In this document: positions 17,762 to 30,768 of the stretch, piece by piece | Numbering within the stretch: position 1 is the first letter of the stretch | Layout: every line of letters starts with the position of its first letter | From: Desmodesmus armatus | Taxonomy: Eukaryota > Chlorophyta > Chlorophyceae > Sphaeropleales > Scenedesmaceae | Reading direction: 5' to 3' | DNA length: 64,000 bases | Assembly: GCA_007449985.2 (NCBI GenBank) | Contig: VIIQ02000071.1 | Location: 124,001-188,000, forward strand | Notes under the pieces: generated by a model | The model's database searches: none | Told to the model about the DNA's origin: nothing | What the model saw: the letters and a program-made list of their open reading frames with translations, nothing else | Made by a program: the position numbers and the translations under genes

Positions 17762-20286
17762 ATGCCCCCAACAACGCCGACAAATGCTGCAGGAGCAGCA
17801 GTCATTGCTGTCTATGCATCTCGGCGTGATCCAAGGCTTCAACAGCAGCAGCAGCAGCCGCAGCAGCAGAAGCAACAAACATCACCATGGCACCAACAGC
17901 AAGTGCAACAGCAGCAACAGGTGCAACAGCAGCAGTTGCACCAGCAGCAACTGCACCAGCAGCAATTGCACCAGCATCAGCAAGCGCAACAGCAGCGGCA
18001 GGAACAACAGCAGCTGCAGCAGCAGCAGCAGGTGCAGCAGCAACAGCAACCACAGCATAAGCCAAAACCAAAGCAGAAGCTGCAACAAGGTGCTGACCGG
18101 CAGCCAAAGAAGTTGAGGGCCCACAAGCTGTTCCCACCATGCGAGCTTGAGAACCAGGTGTGGCACCACCAGCTGGAGGCAGATGATACCTACCACCAGC
18201 ACTTGAGGGGGCACACAGGTAGGGAAGCTGCTGTAGGACCTTTGGCTGCCATCTTGCGTGGTGCCACACACGAGGAACCAAATGCACGCGTTTACATGCC
18301 GCCGGCGTGATGAGTCATCACGTCTAGTCATGAGACTAACCGTTAGTCTGGGTGACCCAGCAGATATGAACTTAATTGGCAGCGAGGAAATCCAGCGGCT
18401 GAAGAACAACAACCTGAGGGCTACTGAAGGACCAGCTAGGCTTCCTCAGAAGCAGTCGGTCACTGTGACATGGACATACACTACCTGAAGCTGCCGCTGT
18501 CAAAAGCACCTGCATGTTATGCATGGGAAACACCCTTCCCTCAATGTTGCCACTGTGATGATCGATGTCACATTGTTGCATTGATGATTTGTTCAACACA
18601 TGCCGCATGTGACATGCGGCATGCGGGATGCAGGTGTGTGGGCGCCGCATGAGGAGATGTTGCCTTTCACTGTCGAACTCAACCTTGAGCAGCAGCAGAA
18701 GAGGGCTGGGCTGGCAATGCAGGTGCGCTGAACCTCTCAAACAGTGCATGGAGTCATACAGTGGCTTCACCACTCAACACTGTAGCTGTATGTTGCAGCG
18801 CCAAGCGTCTAAGTGTTCTGGCTTTGTGTCATGGAGCAATGCTTGGAGAAGTCAGTGCAGTGCTGCCCTAAGTGACTACAGAGCAATGGTGCTCATCGTC
18901 TTGCAGGTGCGCAGGGAGCTTGGAGAGTTCAGCTCTGATGCAGTCATTGCCGAGCCCTCAATTGGCAAGGTGAGGAGACCGAGGCTCGTGATAGGCCAAG
19001 CCTTGAAGGAAACCGTTACCTTCGGCGTCCAAAGCTTGTCGATGCATGGCAATGGAAGTCATGCAGGAGGGGCCCGGTCCCTTGCTTGTGGTGCACAAGC
19101 TAGCAGCCGCTGCTGATGCCGTGGATTACAATTGTAGGCTACCAGCAGTTCAAAATGCCTGTCCGGGCTCCAAAGCTGCGCATGGCGCATGCAATAGCGT
19201 GATGTGAGCCAGCAACTGCCGCATGCACGGCCGCTACACGTGTCACCCATTGTAACGGCACCGTGTCCGAGGCGGTGTAAACACGGTTGTCAGGAACAGA
19301 GACGACACCGTACGCGTGTAGAGCATACAGATCATCTGTATGCAATCGGATTGCAGGGCCGGCACTTGGCATTGTACTGAGAGGTTCTCTGTTGTGTGGA
19401 CCATACATCACCGTTGCATTTGTGAAGGCGCTTCAGACTGTCTGGCAGACAGTCACCAGCTGAGGCTCCTTCTGCCGCCCTTTTTGCCCCGTTGCTGCTG
19501 CAGCTGCTGTCCCTGCCTGTCCTGCAAGGCCTGGGTGTCACATACGGGAACTATGGCATGAAGCCTTTTCCCAAGGCGCTGGGAGTCATACAGGATGGCA
19601 AGATCAGGCGAGAGTAGCCACCTGCCAGCTGTACTGCATCATGCATTGGAGCAGGCATGCAGACACCAGCAGCATCTGCTGTGCCGCACAGCTTTTGGAA
19701 AGCTTGACACAGTAGGGTGCTCTGCCGGAGCATCAGCCCTCAGCTTCTGCCACTGTCACAGCGGCAGTTGCCAACAGCGATAGCAGTACTCTGGCAGACG
19801 AACCCATCAATATGTGCGGCAGCTCGTGTGTTGAACCTCAAGTTGGTGCTGGCTTTTGTGCAGGTGCAACGGCAGTGGCTGCAAGTTGCTTGGCACCCCA
19901 TGGGAGTTTGCCACTCACGTGCTGTACAACGCCCAGGACCGCACCCGCCGGGTGTGGCTGCATGACTACCACATCAGCCTCAAGGTGTGCCAGCGCCGTG
20001 CCATGACATCAACTGATATTTGTCTGGGCCAGAAGCATGCAGGTCGCAACATGATAGTGTGGGGGGGGGGGAGGGTTGTTACTAACAACCCTCCCCCCCC
20101 CCCACACACACTTGAAGTAGATACTTTCACCGCAAAGCCACCAATGGTGTTCACATGCCGCGTTGCAGTGCACTAGCATGATAGCTGCGCAACTGCTATG
20201 ACGGTCAAACCGCGCGGTGCACTGGCATGGAGGCCTGCCTTCCAGTCTGGCCATGACTTGTCTTGCAAGCTAGGGCACGCAACGCA

Positions 20287-20327
<41 letters not shown>

Positions 20328-22581
20328 ATCGCTGACTTCTCCTCATGTCCCTGTTACTACGCCTCTGCCACCACGACCACACCTCCAGGACCTGACCCAG
20401 CTGTCAACATGTGTGGACCTCAACACCCCCTACTGCGTCTACTGCTGCACCTCAGAGCACGCCAGGGCAGTGCCTGCTGCTTTTGAGCCTGCTGCCCGTG
20501 GTCCTAGCCTCACCCCAGCATGCACGATCACCACCACAGGCTGTGGCACAGCATCAGCAGCAGCAGCAACGGCAGGAGCATCAGCAGCAGCAGCAGCAGG
20601 GGGTGCGGACCAGGGCATCACACACAACAGCTGCAGGTCTGGCCATGCTAGCCATCTTGCCACAGGCGCAAGTGCAGATGAGGGAGCAGAGCGCACAGCC
20701 AGCGGCAACTTGTGCGCCTTGAAGGAGGGGGTGGACTTTTACGTCACTGAGCCTCTGCTGGCTTGCAGCACGTGCCCGGCGTCCTTTCACCCAAGCTGCT
20801 ACAAGGAGGGTGCAGGAGAGGAGGTGAGAGCAACCTCGCATCATCAGCAGCCTGCTGCTGTGATAGCAGCTGTCTGCAGCTATCGTACAAGTGGCAGCAC
20901 TGCAACACGGAGTGGCTGTGACAACCAGCTTTTGGCACAGCTTGCCACGGTGACTGAGTCACTACATCTGGGGTGTCACTGACACGGCGTTCAGCAGCGC
21001 ACAATGCCATAGCACTGCTGGCAGCACCAGCTGAAGTGGCAGTCAACAAATGGGGCACCTATGACAGCATGCAGTGCAGAACATCCGCTGTGCGAGCGTG
21101 TTGCCTGTGCTGTGTGCCCTGCAGGTGGGTGATGGTGATGACTGGCAGTGCCTCAGCTGCAGGGAGGGGGCAGCCTGTGCAGCAGCAGGCTGTGAGTGGT
21201 GCAACCAGTACAAACCACACGACCTGGGGCACTGCACCACCATGGAGCAGCACTGGCAGCAGACGCAGCAGGAATGGGAGGCAGCAGTCGCAGCAGCAGC
21301 AGATGCTGCTGTAGCAGCACCAGCAGCAGCACGTGCTGCCAGTGGGCCCCTGGAACTGTTGGCAACACCGCCAGCAGTGAATTGTGACCCACCACCGTTG
21401 GGCGTTCAAGAGGGGCAGCAGCAGCAGGTGTTGCCTTTGGGCTGCAGGGCAACCAAGCAGCACAGCTAGTGCCCCATGGATCGCCATCATCAGTGGCAGC
21501 CGCAGGAGAGCCAACAGCTGCCGCTGCTGCTGCGGCAGCAGCAGCACTGCTGCAGGACAGTGCTGTCCAGCAACAGGCGCAGCAGGGTTTGATGGCTGCA
21601 GGCGCTGCCAGTGGGCCCCTGGAACTGTTGGCAACACCGCCAGCAGTGGATGGGTCACCACCAATGGGATTTTCAGGAGGGACAGCAGCGACAGGTGTTG
21701 TCAGTGGGCTGCAGGACAATCAAGCAGCACAGCTAGCGCCCCAGGGGCTGCCATCATCAGTGGGAGCCGCAGGAGGGCCAGCATTTGCCGCCGCCGCCGC
21801 CACCGCCGCGGCAGCAGCAGGTGTTGACAGTTGGCCGCAGGAACACCAAGCAGCACATCTAGTGTGGCATGGGTCGCCATCCTCAGTGGGAGCTGCAGGA
21901 GAAGCAGCAGAAGCAGCAGCAGCAGCAACGCTGCAGGAGGACAGTGCTGTCCAACAGCAGGCGCAGCAGGGTTCAACGGCTGCAGCAGGCCAGGTTGCAG
22001 GCAGCAGCCACCAGAGATTGGATACAGCCCTGCAAGCTGCAGCAGCACCTCCGGCATCAGCAGCCGCTGCCACTGCTGCGGCAGCGGTGGCACCATTGGG
22101 TGCAGCACCAGTGGCAGGAGCTGGGGCAGTGCCTGGCGGTGCAGCAGATGTGATTGATCTCACAGCAGACAGCGATGAGGAGGATCACAAGCCTGATATT
22201 GCAATGCTTCATCAGCAGCTGCTGCTGCTGCAGCAGCAGCAGCAGCAGCAGCAGCAGGCACAGGGGTTCCCTGGTGCAATTCAGCAGCAGCAGCAGCAGC
22301 AGGTGTTGGCGCACGAGCTAAGCCTGCCTGACTGGAGTGACCTGTCTCAGGCTGAGTCAGCTGTGCTGGTCGTGATGAAGGGGGTGGGGTGTGGTTTTGG
22401 GCGCATGCGGCTGTTCAGGGAAGGCATGCAGCGGCTGCAGCGGCTGCCTGCAGGCGCGCCTGCCCTGCACAGGTTCAGGGCCGACTATCAGTGGCTGCAG
22501 ATGTGTCTGGAGCACAGGGGGGAGGCAGAAGCAATGCAGGAGTTTGTGAAGGGCCTAGACCAGCTGGTGGACAGCCTGTAG
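17762..22581 (+). CDS. PHD-finger protein with TDBD-like motif and SUMO-interaction-like motif (paralog A), frameshifted
   Basis: Probable nuclear chromatin or transcription factor. Exons: 17762-18218, 18634-18722, 18907-18969, 19504-19607, 19864-19984, 20389-20823, 21125-22581. In order, the product has a poly-Gln N-terminus; a conserved KKLRAHKLFPPCE block; an HEEMLPFTVELNLEQQ block; GKIRCNGSGCKLLGTPWEF, a Cys motif like the Tify-domain-binding (TDBD) element of plant PHD proteins; a PHD finger whose first Cys pair (PYCVYCC) is far from the rest (LLACSTCPASFHPSCY, DWQCLSC); Ala/Gln repeats; VIDLTADSDEED, a good SUMO-interaction motif; and a conserved helical C-terminus (LSLPDWSDL to QLVDSL). 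Intron 4 has a GC donor. Exon 7 needs a 1-nt shift near 21395-21430: the first frame stops at TAG 21467, and the repeats resume in another frame. This is either a lesion or an assembly error. Confidence 0.78.
20057..20107. repeat. Perfect 51-nt palindrome with G/C runs
   Basis: Two 25-nt arms (20057-20081 and 20083-20107) are perfectly complementary around a single C at 20082. Each arm contains an 11-base G or C run plus GAGGGTTGTTA or its complement. It lies in the intron after exon 5 of the first PHD gene and could form a hairpin or cruciform. Confidence 0.9.
20287..20328 (+). repeat. (CTG)n microsatellite in intron
   Basis: About 13 to 14 uninterrupted CTG triplets lie 60 nt upstream of exon 6 of PHD paralog A. 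Paralog B has no such tract in the corresponding intron. Confidence 0.9.
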
Positions 22582-23228
22582 GAGTTGCTTTGGCTGATGC
22601 ATGTGTGATAGGGCGCCGCGACTGTGGGCCAAGGGGTCGGTGAGAGGGCAAGCTAGCAAGGGTGAATGCGGTTGCTTTTCGCATCAAGTTGTTCGTCTTC
22701 ATGGCATGCAAGGGCCGCAGGATGTCAGTGTGAATGTCCACTGCTAGGATGGCCCTCTCTCGTTACGAGATCAAGGCTTGATCTTGCCTTGTTTCGCATT
22801 GTTTCCCGGCCCTGCTGCACAAACAGTGTCTATAATATGTCTGCTTGGCCTGGCTTGAGTTGTGTATCTGGACTAGAAGCCTTTGAAAGGATGGTGCAGT
22901 CCTTCAATGCATAGGGTGGCTTCACACGAGCACCCCACTACCCAGTCCAGGAGCTTGCAGGGGTTGGTCCAAACATCGGATGATCAAGTTTGGCACAACT
23001 GCAGCAGCACCGCCGGCTACTTGTGATCGCCGTTACTATTATAAATTATTTGGCATGCAATCACTTGGCAAGCAGCCCAGTCAAAAAACCGAGTCAACTT
23101 CCACCGGGAGCGCCGCGCGCAACGGTTGTTTCGTGAGGCGACAGAGTTGCCTCGTTGCTCCTTAAACTGCTGGATCATACTTGTCGACGCACGCTTGCAT
23201 TTGTTGACAGCACAAAACCTGTCCAGTC
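22582..23228. other. Intergenic region between the PHD paralogs
   Basis: This 647-bp stretch between the stop of paralog A and the first ATG of paralog B holds no gene I can recognise. It must contain the terminator of A and the promoter of B. Confidence 0.5.
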
Positions 23229-26200
23229 GTGTCGCTGGCAGGTCGCCAGCGCCCAATGCAGCCAGCATGTGCATTCCCAGTTGATGCTGTCACAGCATCT
23301 ACTGCCCCTGCTCACCCTGCAGCAGCAGGGACAACCACAGTGCCGGTGGAGCATAAACCGTCACGTGATGCAGGGCCCCATCAGCCATCACAACAGCACC
23401 TGCAACAGCAGCAGCACGGTCGGCATTCAGCCCGGTCTGGTAATGAGCGCCCGCCCAAAAAGCTGAGGGCTCACAAGCTGTTCCCACCCTGTGAGTTTGA
23501 TAAGAAGCTTGAGGCCCACCACAAGGAGGCAGAGGCCGTACACCTCCTGCACATGAGAGCCCATACAGGTGAACCGCAGTTGTTGGGTAGTTCTGTCACA
23601 GAACTGCAAGCACAGTGTGCTTGCTAGCTTGTGCTGCACTGTGCTGAAGACAGGAGTACTAGTGGAACTCTGTCCCTCGACGGTTGCTGGCATGAAGCAG
23701 TCAAGCTGACCCAAGCAGCCAGAGGAATCTGGAGGGGGCTTTGTCCACAAAGCAACACGCAGAGCCAAAGGCATTTTTTTGAACTGCTACCCTGGGGATA
23801 CTCATTTATACTTTCATGGAAAGGCACATCATGTAGGTGGCTCTTATGCCCAGCTGCAATGCATGAGAAATCATCCAAGCCGGCACCGCCAGCACCTTGG
23901 GGGACCGTCGGCATTGTGGCCACTGCGTGCATGCAGGCGTTTGGGCACCGCACCAAGAGATGCTGCCATTCACGGTGGACCTCAACCTGGAGCAGCAGAA
24001 GCAGAGGGCTGGGCTGGCAATGCAGGTGTGATTGCACTGCCAGTGTTAGGACACTATGAAATGTTCTGAGCCCATAACATTGCAGCGGGGATGCCAGTTG
24101 AAATGTGAAGTTGCGTATTGGTGTCCACAAGCAAACTTGTTGCACTTTGTTGATTCCTAACCTGCATTGATTGACCATGCAACTATTCGTGTCTGCTCAT
24201 GTGCAGGTGCGCAGAGAACTTGGTATGATGTACATGGATGCAGACATGGATGAGCCCCGAGTGCAAGAGGTAAGTCTTACCTGGTTCAAGACCAGCCAGG
24301 CTCAACTGCGGCTGCTGTGTCCCCTGATTGCTGGTTAGGACAGCCACTGAGCCAACTCCACGATGCTTGCTCCAAAGTGGGTGCAAGGGGACCCAACCAT
24401 ATGCCATATGGCCTTGTCAGATTCTTTAATCAATGCAGTGTCTTGGAATCACTGATGAATGTCAGCCCTTCATTCCCTGGATCACGTGGCACCCTTCTGT
24501 CCTACACCAGTGTTGCAACGACTTTTGAATGTCAGCCCTTCATTCCCTGGATCGAGAGTCTCCATGTTCCTCGGACTGCTTGAGCTTCATGCCCTGCATG
24601 TGCCGTTCTTTGTCTGCTTGTGGCTGCTGCAGCTGCTTTCCTTGCCTGTCCTGCAAGGCCTGGGCGTCACATACGGCAGCTACGGCATGAAGCCCTTTCC
24701 CGAGGTGCTCGGAGTCATCGAAAACGGCAAGATCAGGCAAGTAACCGACTTACACTGTAGTGCGATCTGCATGTATTTGCAAGATTTAACTTTCACGTCT
24801 TGTGACATAGAAAAAGAATTAGCTTTTTATTTTGAAAGAGTGACGTGCTGCTCCCGGCCTATCCGTGCGGCTGCTGGGCCGGCGGTGCACACCAGTGTAA
24901 ACTGCAGCATAATAGCTACAATTTGATGCCAGGATGCCTGCGAATAGGCCAGGTTGACGCCGGGGGGCAGGTGGACCTCCGTCGATCGCCGGTGCCGTGG
25001 CACATGCTGCTAAGGTTGCTTGGCTGTCAAGCCAGATCGGCTGTAGTGATGCACAAGTATTACAATTTCTACTGCTTGACACCCGTTTGCTCGCGGTCAG
25101 GCACGTTGACGCCGGGTGACAGCAGCCCATCGCCGTCGATGGCAGGTGCCTGCCGTGGCCCATGCTGGTGGGCTGCTAAGGTTGCTTGGCTGTAGTAACT
25201 GCATACGTAGTTTTACATATATGCATAAGCCGCGGAAGCTGCATGCCCTTTGACGTCGGTTGATGCAATTCACGACAGTGAAGGTCGTCAGGTCGTGAGC
25301 ACCAAATCCTGCTCAGCTGCTTTGACAGTTCTTGTGCATGGCAGCATTGCTTGGTGGCCATTCACCTAGTCATCTCACCACATCAACAACTGAGGGTGAA
25401 CACCTGACAGTGGCGCCAGCATGACATGTTTGCAAGGTGGTCTGCACCACCTTGAATTCTGTGCACACAACATCGACTGGGATGCTGCAGGTGTCACCCT
25501 TACTGTATAAAATATGCAGTGCAGTATGACCTGCTGCAATCCCTAAGTCAGGCCCACCTAAACTTCTCAGCCTGCCTGCAATCAGTACGCAAGCCTGGTG
25601 GCAGTCATGCCATGCAGGTGCACCTGCACACATGTCGCTGACAGAGTGCATGCTGACTGTCCTGGGCAGCATGCAAATAACATTCTTGCTGATGTTGCAG
25701 GCTGTCAGGTCATGGCACATATGTTGGGTCGCAGAGGTGACAAGATTCAACATCCATGTCTTGTTGCCGTTTCACACAAACCCTGAAGGCAGAGTCCTGG
25801 CCTTAGGCACGCTGAATGCAGGGGAAACACAGATTCGAATCTTGCCCCTCCCACTAATTGCAAGATTTAACTTTCACGTCTTATGCCATAGAAAAAGAAT
25901 TAGCTTTTTTATTCTGAAAGAGTGACGTGCACATTCCGGCCTATCCCTGCCTCGGCTGGGCCGGCGGTGCACACCAGTGAATACTTCAGCAGTCAAGCTA
26001 CTGTTTGATACCAGCTTGCTCGCGAATAGGCCACGTTGACGCTGTGCGACAGTTGGACATCCGTCGATCGCCGGTACCATGGCATGCTGCTAAGGTTGCT
26101 TTGATGTCAAGCCAGCACGGCCCTAGCAATGCACATTCATCACAAATGCTACTGTTTGGTACCTGGTTGCTTGCGGTCACGCCACGTTGATGCGGGGTGC

Positions 26201-29200
26201 TAGCAGCCCATCGCCGTCGATGGCAGGTGCCTACCGTGGCCCATGCTGGTGGGCTGCTAAGGATTGGCTGCAGTTAATGCGCAAGTTCTGATACATCAGC
26301 CACGGAAGCTGCATGCTGTTTGTCGTCGGCTGATGTCGACTCACGACAGTCGGGATCGTAAGGTCGACCTTACTTACGACGTCGTAAGCAGCAAATCCTG
26401 CTCAGGTTCTTGACAGTTCTTTTGCAAGGCAGCATGACATGTTGGCCAGCAACCTTGTCATCTCACCACATCAACAGCTAAGGGTAAACACCAGCATATG
26501 CCGGCGCCACTGTCAGCAACTGCACATATGTTTGCAGATGACCTACTAAGCTATAGGTAGATCTGCGCACGCAACAACTGGGGTGCTGCAGGTGTCACCC
26601 TTACTGTAAAGTATATGCAGTGCGGGGTGACATGCTGCATCCCTAGTTTGATGGTCAGGCCCACTTAGACTTCTCAGCCTGCACCAGCACGCAAGCCTGG
26701 TGGCAGTCATGCCATGCAGCTGCACACCATGTGGTCTGCATATACAGTGTGCCCTGCTGCACTGCATACACTGGTCAGTGTGCCCTGCTGCAACTTGCGA
26801 CTTGACGTCCCTGAAGGCAGAGTCCTGGCCTTAGGCATGCTAAATCCAGGGAAAGCACACATTCGAATCTTGCTCCTCCCACTAATTGCATGCGTCATGT
26901 TCTGTAGAGCAATTGTACTTGGTGGATGCTGTGCGGCACTTCAGAGTTGCCAACAAATCTGAGAGTGCACGATGTGCACTGCGCACAGGGTGCGCAAGCC
27001 TGCCTTGGTGTTGTGACCCATCACACCATGCTGAATATTGGGTGCAGCACTTCATGGAGAGGTCCCTGGCTTTTAGTGGCAACGGTTTCAGACGTCATTA
27101 GGCCAATTTGGCGATGCGCCAGCCTGTTAGCCAAGCTGTAGCCTGCAGCAAGTCACTTTGTAGTAGTACACAGGTTTACCTGGCTCCAAACAGCAATCAT
27201 TGCAAGATTTGACTTTCACGTCTTATGCAATAGAAAAAGAATTAGCTTTATATTCTGAAAGAGTGACGTGCTGCTCCCGGCCTATCCGTGCGGCTGCTGG
27301 GCCGGCGGTGCACACCAGTGTAAACTGCAGCATAATAGCTACAAGTTGATGCCAGGATGCCTGCGAATAGGCCAGGTTGACGCCGGGGGGCAGGTGGACA
27401 TCCGTCGATCGCCGGTGCCATGGCACATGCTGCTAAGGTCGCTTGGCTGATGAGCATGCTTCACTATCGTGATGCAATTTTAATACAAACGCTACTGTTT
27501 GGTACCAGTTTGCTTGCGGTCAGGCCACGTTGCCAGCAGCCCATCGCCGTACGCCGTGGTAGACGGCAGGTGCCTGCCGTTCCCCATGCTGGGTCGCTGC
27601 TAAGGTTGCTTGACTGTAGGGATTGCATAAGTCTTTTTCAACATATGCACCAGCCGCGGAAGCTGCATGCTCTTCGACGGCGATTGATGCAACTCGCGAC
27701 AGCTCACAACTGCAGTCAAGGTCTTAAGCAGTATTGCAAGTCCTGCTCAGCTGCTTTGACAGTTCTTTTGCATGGCAGCATGACATGCTTGCCAACAACC
27801 TGGTCAACTCACCACAGCAACAACCAAGGGTGAACCTGAAAGTGGCGCTAGCATGTCATGCCACATGTTAGCAGGTCACCTAGAGTTCTGTGCACACAAC
27901 AACAACTGGGTTGCTGCAGGTGTCATCCTTACTGTATGGAATATGCATTGCGGTGTGACCTGCTGCATTCCCCAAGTCAGGCCCACCTAAAGTTCGCAGC
28001 CTGCATCAGCACGCAAGCGCTTAAGCCTGGTGGCAGTCATGCCATGCAGCTGCAGCTGCACACAGGTCGCTGACATATATGTCACTACTGCGCAGCATGC
28101 AAGTAACAGTCATGCTGATGTTGCAGGCTGCCAGGTCATGGCTGGCACATGTGTTAGGTTGCAGAGGTGACCAGGTTCTACGTTCATGTCTTGTTGTCAA
28201 TTCACACAAACCCTCAAGGCAGAGTCCTGCCAGGACTCTAGAGGCCTGAGGCACGCTAAATGCAGGAAGACACACATTCGAATCTTGCACCTCCCACTAA
28301 TTGCTGTTTGTGCCATTCTGGCCTGTCTTTTGGCAGCACGAGATATGAGTGCTCGACTTGGGACATCCTCAGACTCCTGTGCATGGCAAATACTGTGCAT
28401 TGTTATGGCCATCAAGTTGAGTGGCGACCAACTGCACACTCGCTCTGCCACAGATAGTCATCATTGTGCTGAGCGCTTGCCTTTTCTTTCTTGCAGGTGC
28501 AATGGCAGTGGCTGCAAGTTTCTCGGCAGCCCTTCACAGTTTGCAACCCACATGATGCACAACGCCACCAACTGCACACGCCGGGTGTGGCTGTATGACT
28601 ACAACATCAGCCTGAAGGTATGCAGGCAAACTCTGTTTAGAAGTGGACCATCAGCTGCAGCAGTGGCAGGTCAACCGGAGAGTCTCCAATGCATGCAGCC
28701 AAAGCACACTTGCGCAGCACTTGAGCATTTGAAGTGGAGCCCAGGGTTCTTTGGGCACCAATGTGGCCACTGTTTGACCATCAAAGCATGACGGACCAGT
28801 GATGCTGGGGGGCCCCCCAAGAGGCAATGATTGCCACACCACGAGACATGGTGTTGGGTTGGGTGGCACCCCAGAAAGCCTTTTGGCTGCTGTTGCCAGT
28901 CGTGAGATGCCACCTTGCCACCTTCTTTTATTCCACTGAAAACAGCAAACATTCCAAATGCCAGCAACAGGTCATGCCATGCACGGCCTGATACTATTAC
29001 CTGAGGTAACCGTCACCGTACGGTGCGTCAACATCAACTGTGGAGGCTATGCCATAGCCAACTTTGAAAGCCTTTCCGAAGTTCGGAAAGTGGAGGCTAT
29101 GCCACAGCCAAAAAAGTTCGGAAACTTTTTTGCTCACTCAGTCAGTGACTGAGCGCTGGGCTCAACATCCAATTGGCCACTCCTATAACACGTTTTGCAT

Positions 29201-30714
29201 GAAATGGATGTCTGACGTCTTGAGCCAGGCCCGCACTCTGGTACCACATCAGCCTGATGCATAGTATGCTGCGTCCCACTGCTCCCCACCGCCCGCTGCA
29301 GGACCTGGCCCAGCAGGCAACCTTTGTGGACCTCAACACCCCCTACTGCATCTACTGCTGCACATGCGAGCAACCCATGACTGAAGTGCCTGCTTTTGAT
29401 ACTTCCAACCATGCCTCAGCAAGCAGTCACACTACCTCTAGCGCAGCAGCAGCAGCTGCAGCTGCTGCAGCAGGAGGTCAGGAACAGCGCCACACATGCA
29501 CCAGACTCAGCAGCAATGGTGTGTCCACAGGATTGGGTGCAGGTGCAGGCACGGGTGCCAAAACAGCCCACATAACCACATACAGAGCAAAGGGCAGTCG
29601 CTGCATTCTTGAGCCCCTGCTGGCCTGCAGTACGTGCCCAGCATCCTTCCACCCAAGCTGCTACCTGGAGGGTGCAGGAGAGGAGGTGAGGACTAATGCA
29701 GCCTGGGCACTGCCCTTCAGGCTGTGTAACTACTATGTTATGGAAGCTGCAGCCTTCAGGCCCTGAAGAGAGGTTCTCTTGCCACAAACATACCTGCCTT
29801 GCTAGAGTGATACACAGCGGCAATGGCTGGTGGGTGGCCGAGCAGAAGATTGGCTGCAACACTTACTAAGTGTAGTGCCTTGCTGGAGTGTCACACAGCG
29901 ACGATGGCTGGTGGGTGGCCGAGCAGAAGATTGGCTGCAACACTTACTAAGTTTAGTGCCTTGCTGGAGTGTCACACAGCGGCGATGACTGGTGGGTGGC
30001 CGAGCAGAAGATTGGCTGCAACACTAACAACACTTACTAATGGCAGTGCCATGGCACATAGATATTTAGAAAGGGCATCACAACGTCCGGCAGCGTTTGC
30101 ATTCCTGCGTGTTGTTTGTGCTGTGTGTCCTGCAGGTTGGTGATGGTGATGACTGGCAGTGCCTCAGCTGCAGGCAGGGTGCAGCCTGTGCAGCAGCAGG
30201 CTGTGAGTGGTGCAGCCAGCACAAGCCACATGACAAGGAGCACAGCAAGACCATGGAGCAGCACTGGCAGCAGACACAACAGGACTGGGCGGCGGCAGTA
30301 GCAGCAGCGACTGCTGCAGCAGCAGGTGCTCCCGGTGGATCTTCAGAGCCCGAGTCAGCATCGGGAGGGACGCCATCTAAGGGTGTTCCAGCATCGGCAA
30401 CTGCTGCAGCACCTGCAGCCGCTAAACCTGCAGCAGCAGCAGGGCTGCAGCAACACAATGCTGTCCTGCAGCAAGCACAGCAGGCTTCGGTAGCAGAAGC
30501 GGCTCAGGAAGCCAGCAGCAGCCACCAGAGCTTGGACACAGCACTGCAAGCTGCACCAGTCGCTGCAGCCGCTGCTGCCACGGCAGCGGCTGCGGCACCA
30601 GCACCTGTGGTGGGAGCTGGGACAGTGCCTGGTGCAGGGCTAGACACAGTTGACCTGACAGCAGACAGCGATGGTGATGGGGAGGAGCAGCAGCCTGATG
30701 CTTACGTCAACCAA

Positions 30715-30768
<54 letters not shown>

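Noticed and set aside
21153..22163. Long minus-strand Ala/Leu/Cys-rich frames opposite the PHD genes
   Set aside because: Shadows of CAG/GCA-rich coding sequence; no family features.
25780..25853. Functional tRNA gene
   Set aside because: The 5' and 3' acceptor arms do not pair and no clear anticodon stem forms; kept only as a tRNA-like relic.
29796..30050. Possible CRISPR-like array
   Set aside because: The whole 81-bp unit repeats with no unique spacers, and the genome is eukaryotic.
29823..30143. 106-codon frame with 27-residue repeats
   Set aside because: It is the 81-bp minisatellite read in one frame, within an intron bounded by good exons.
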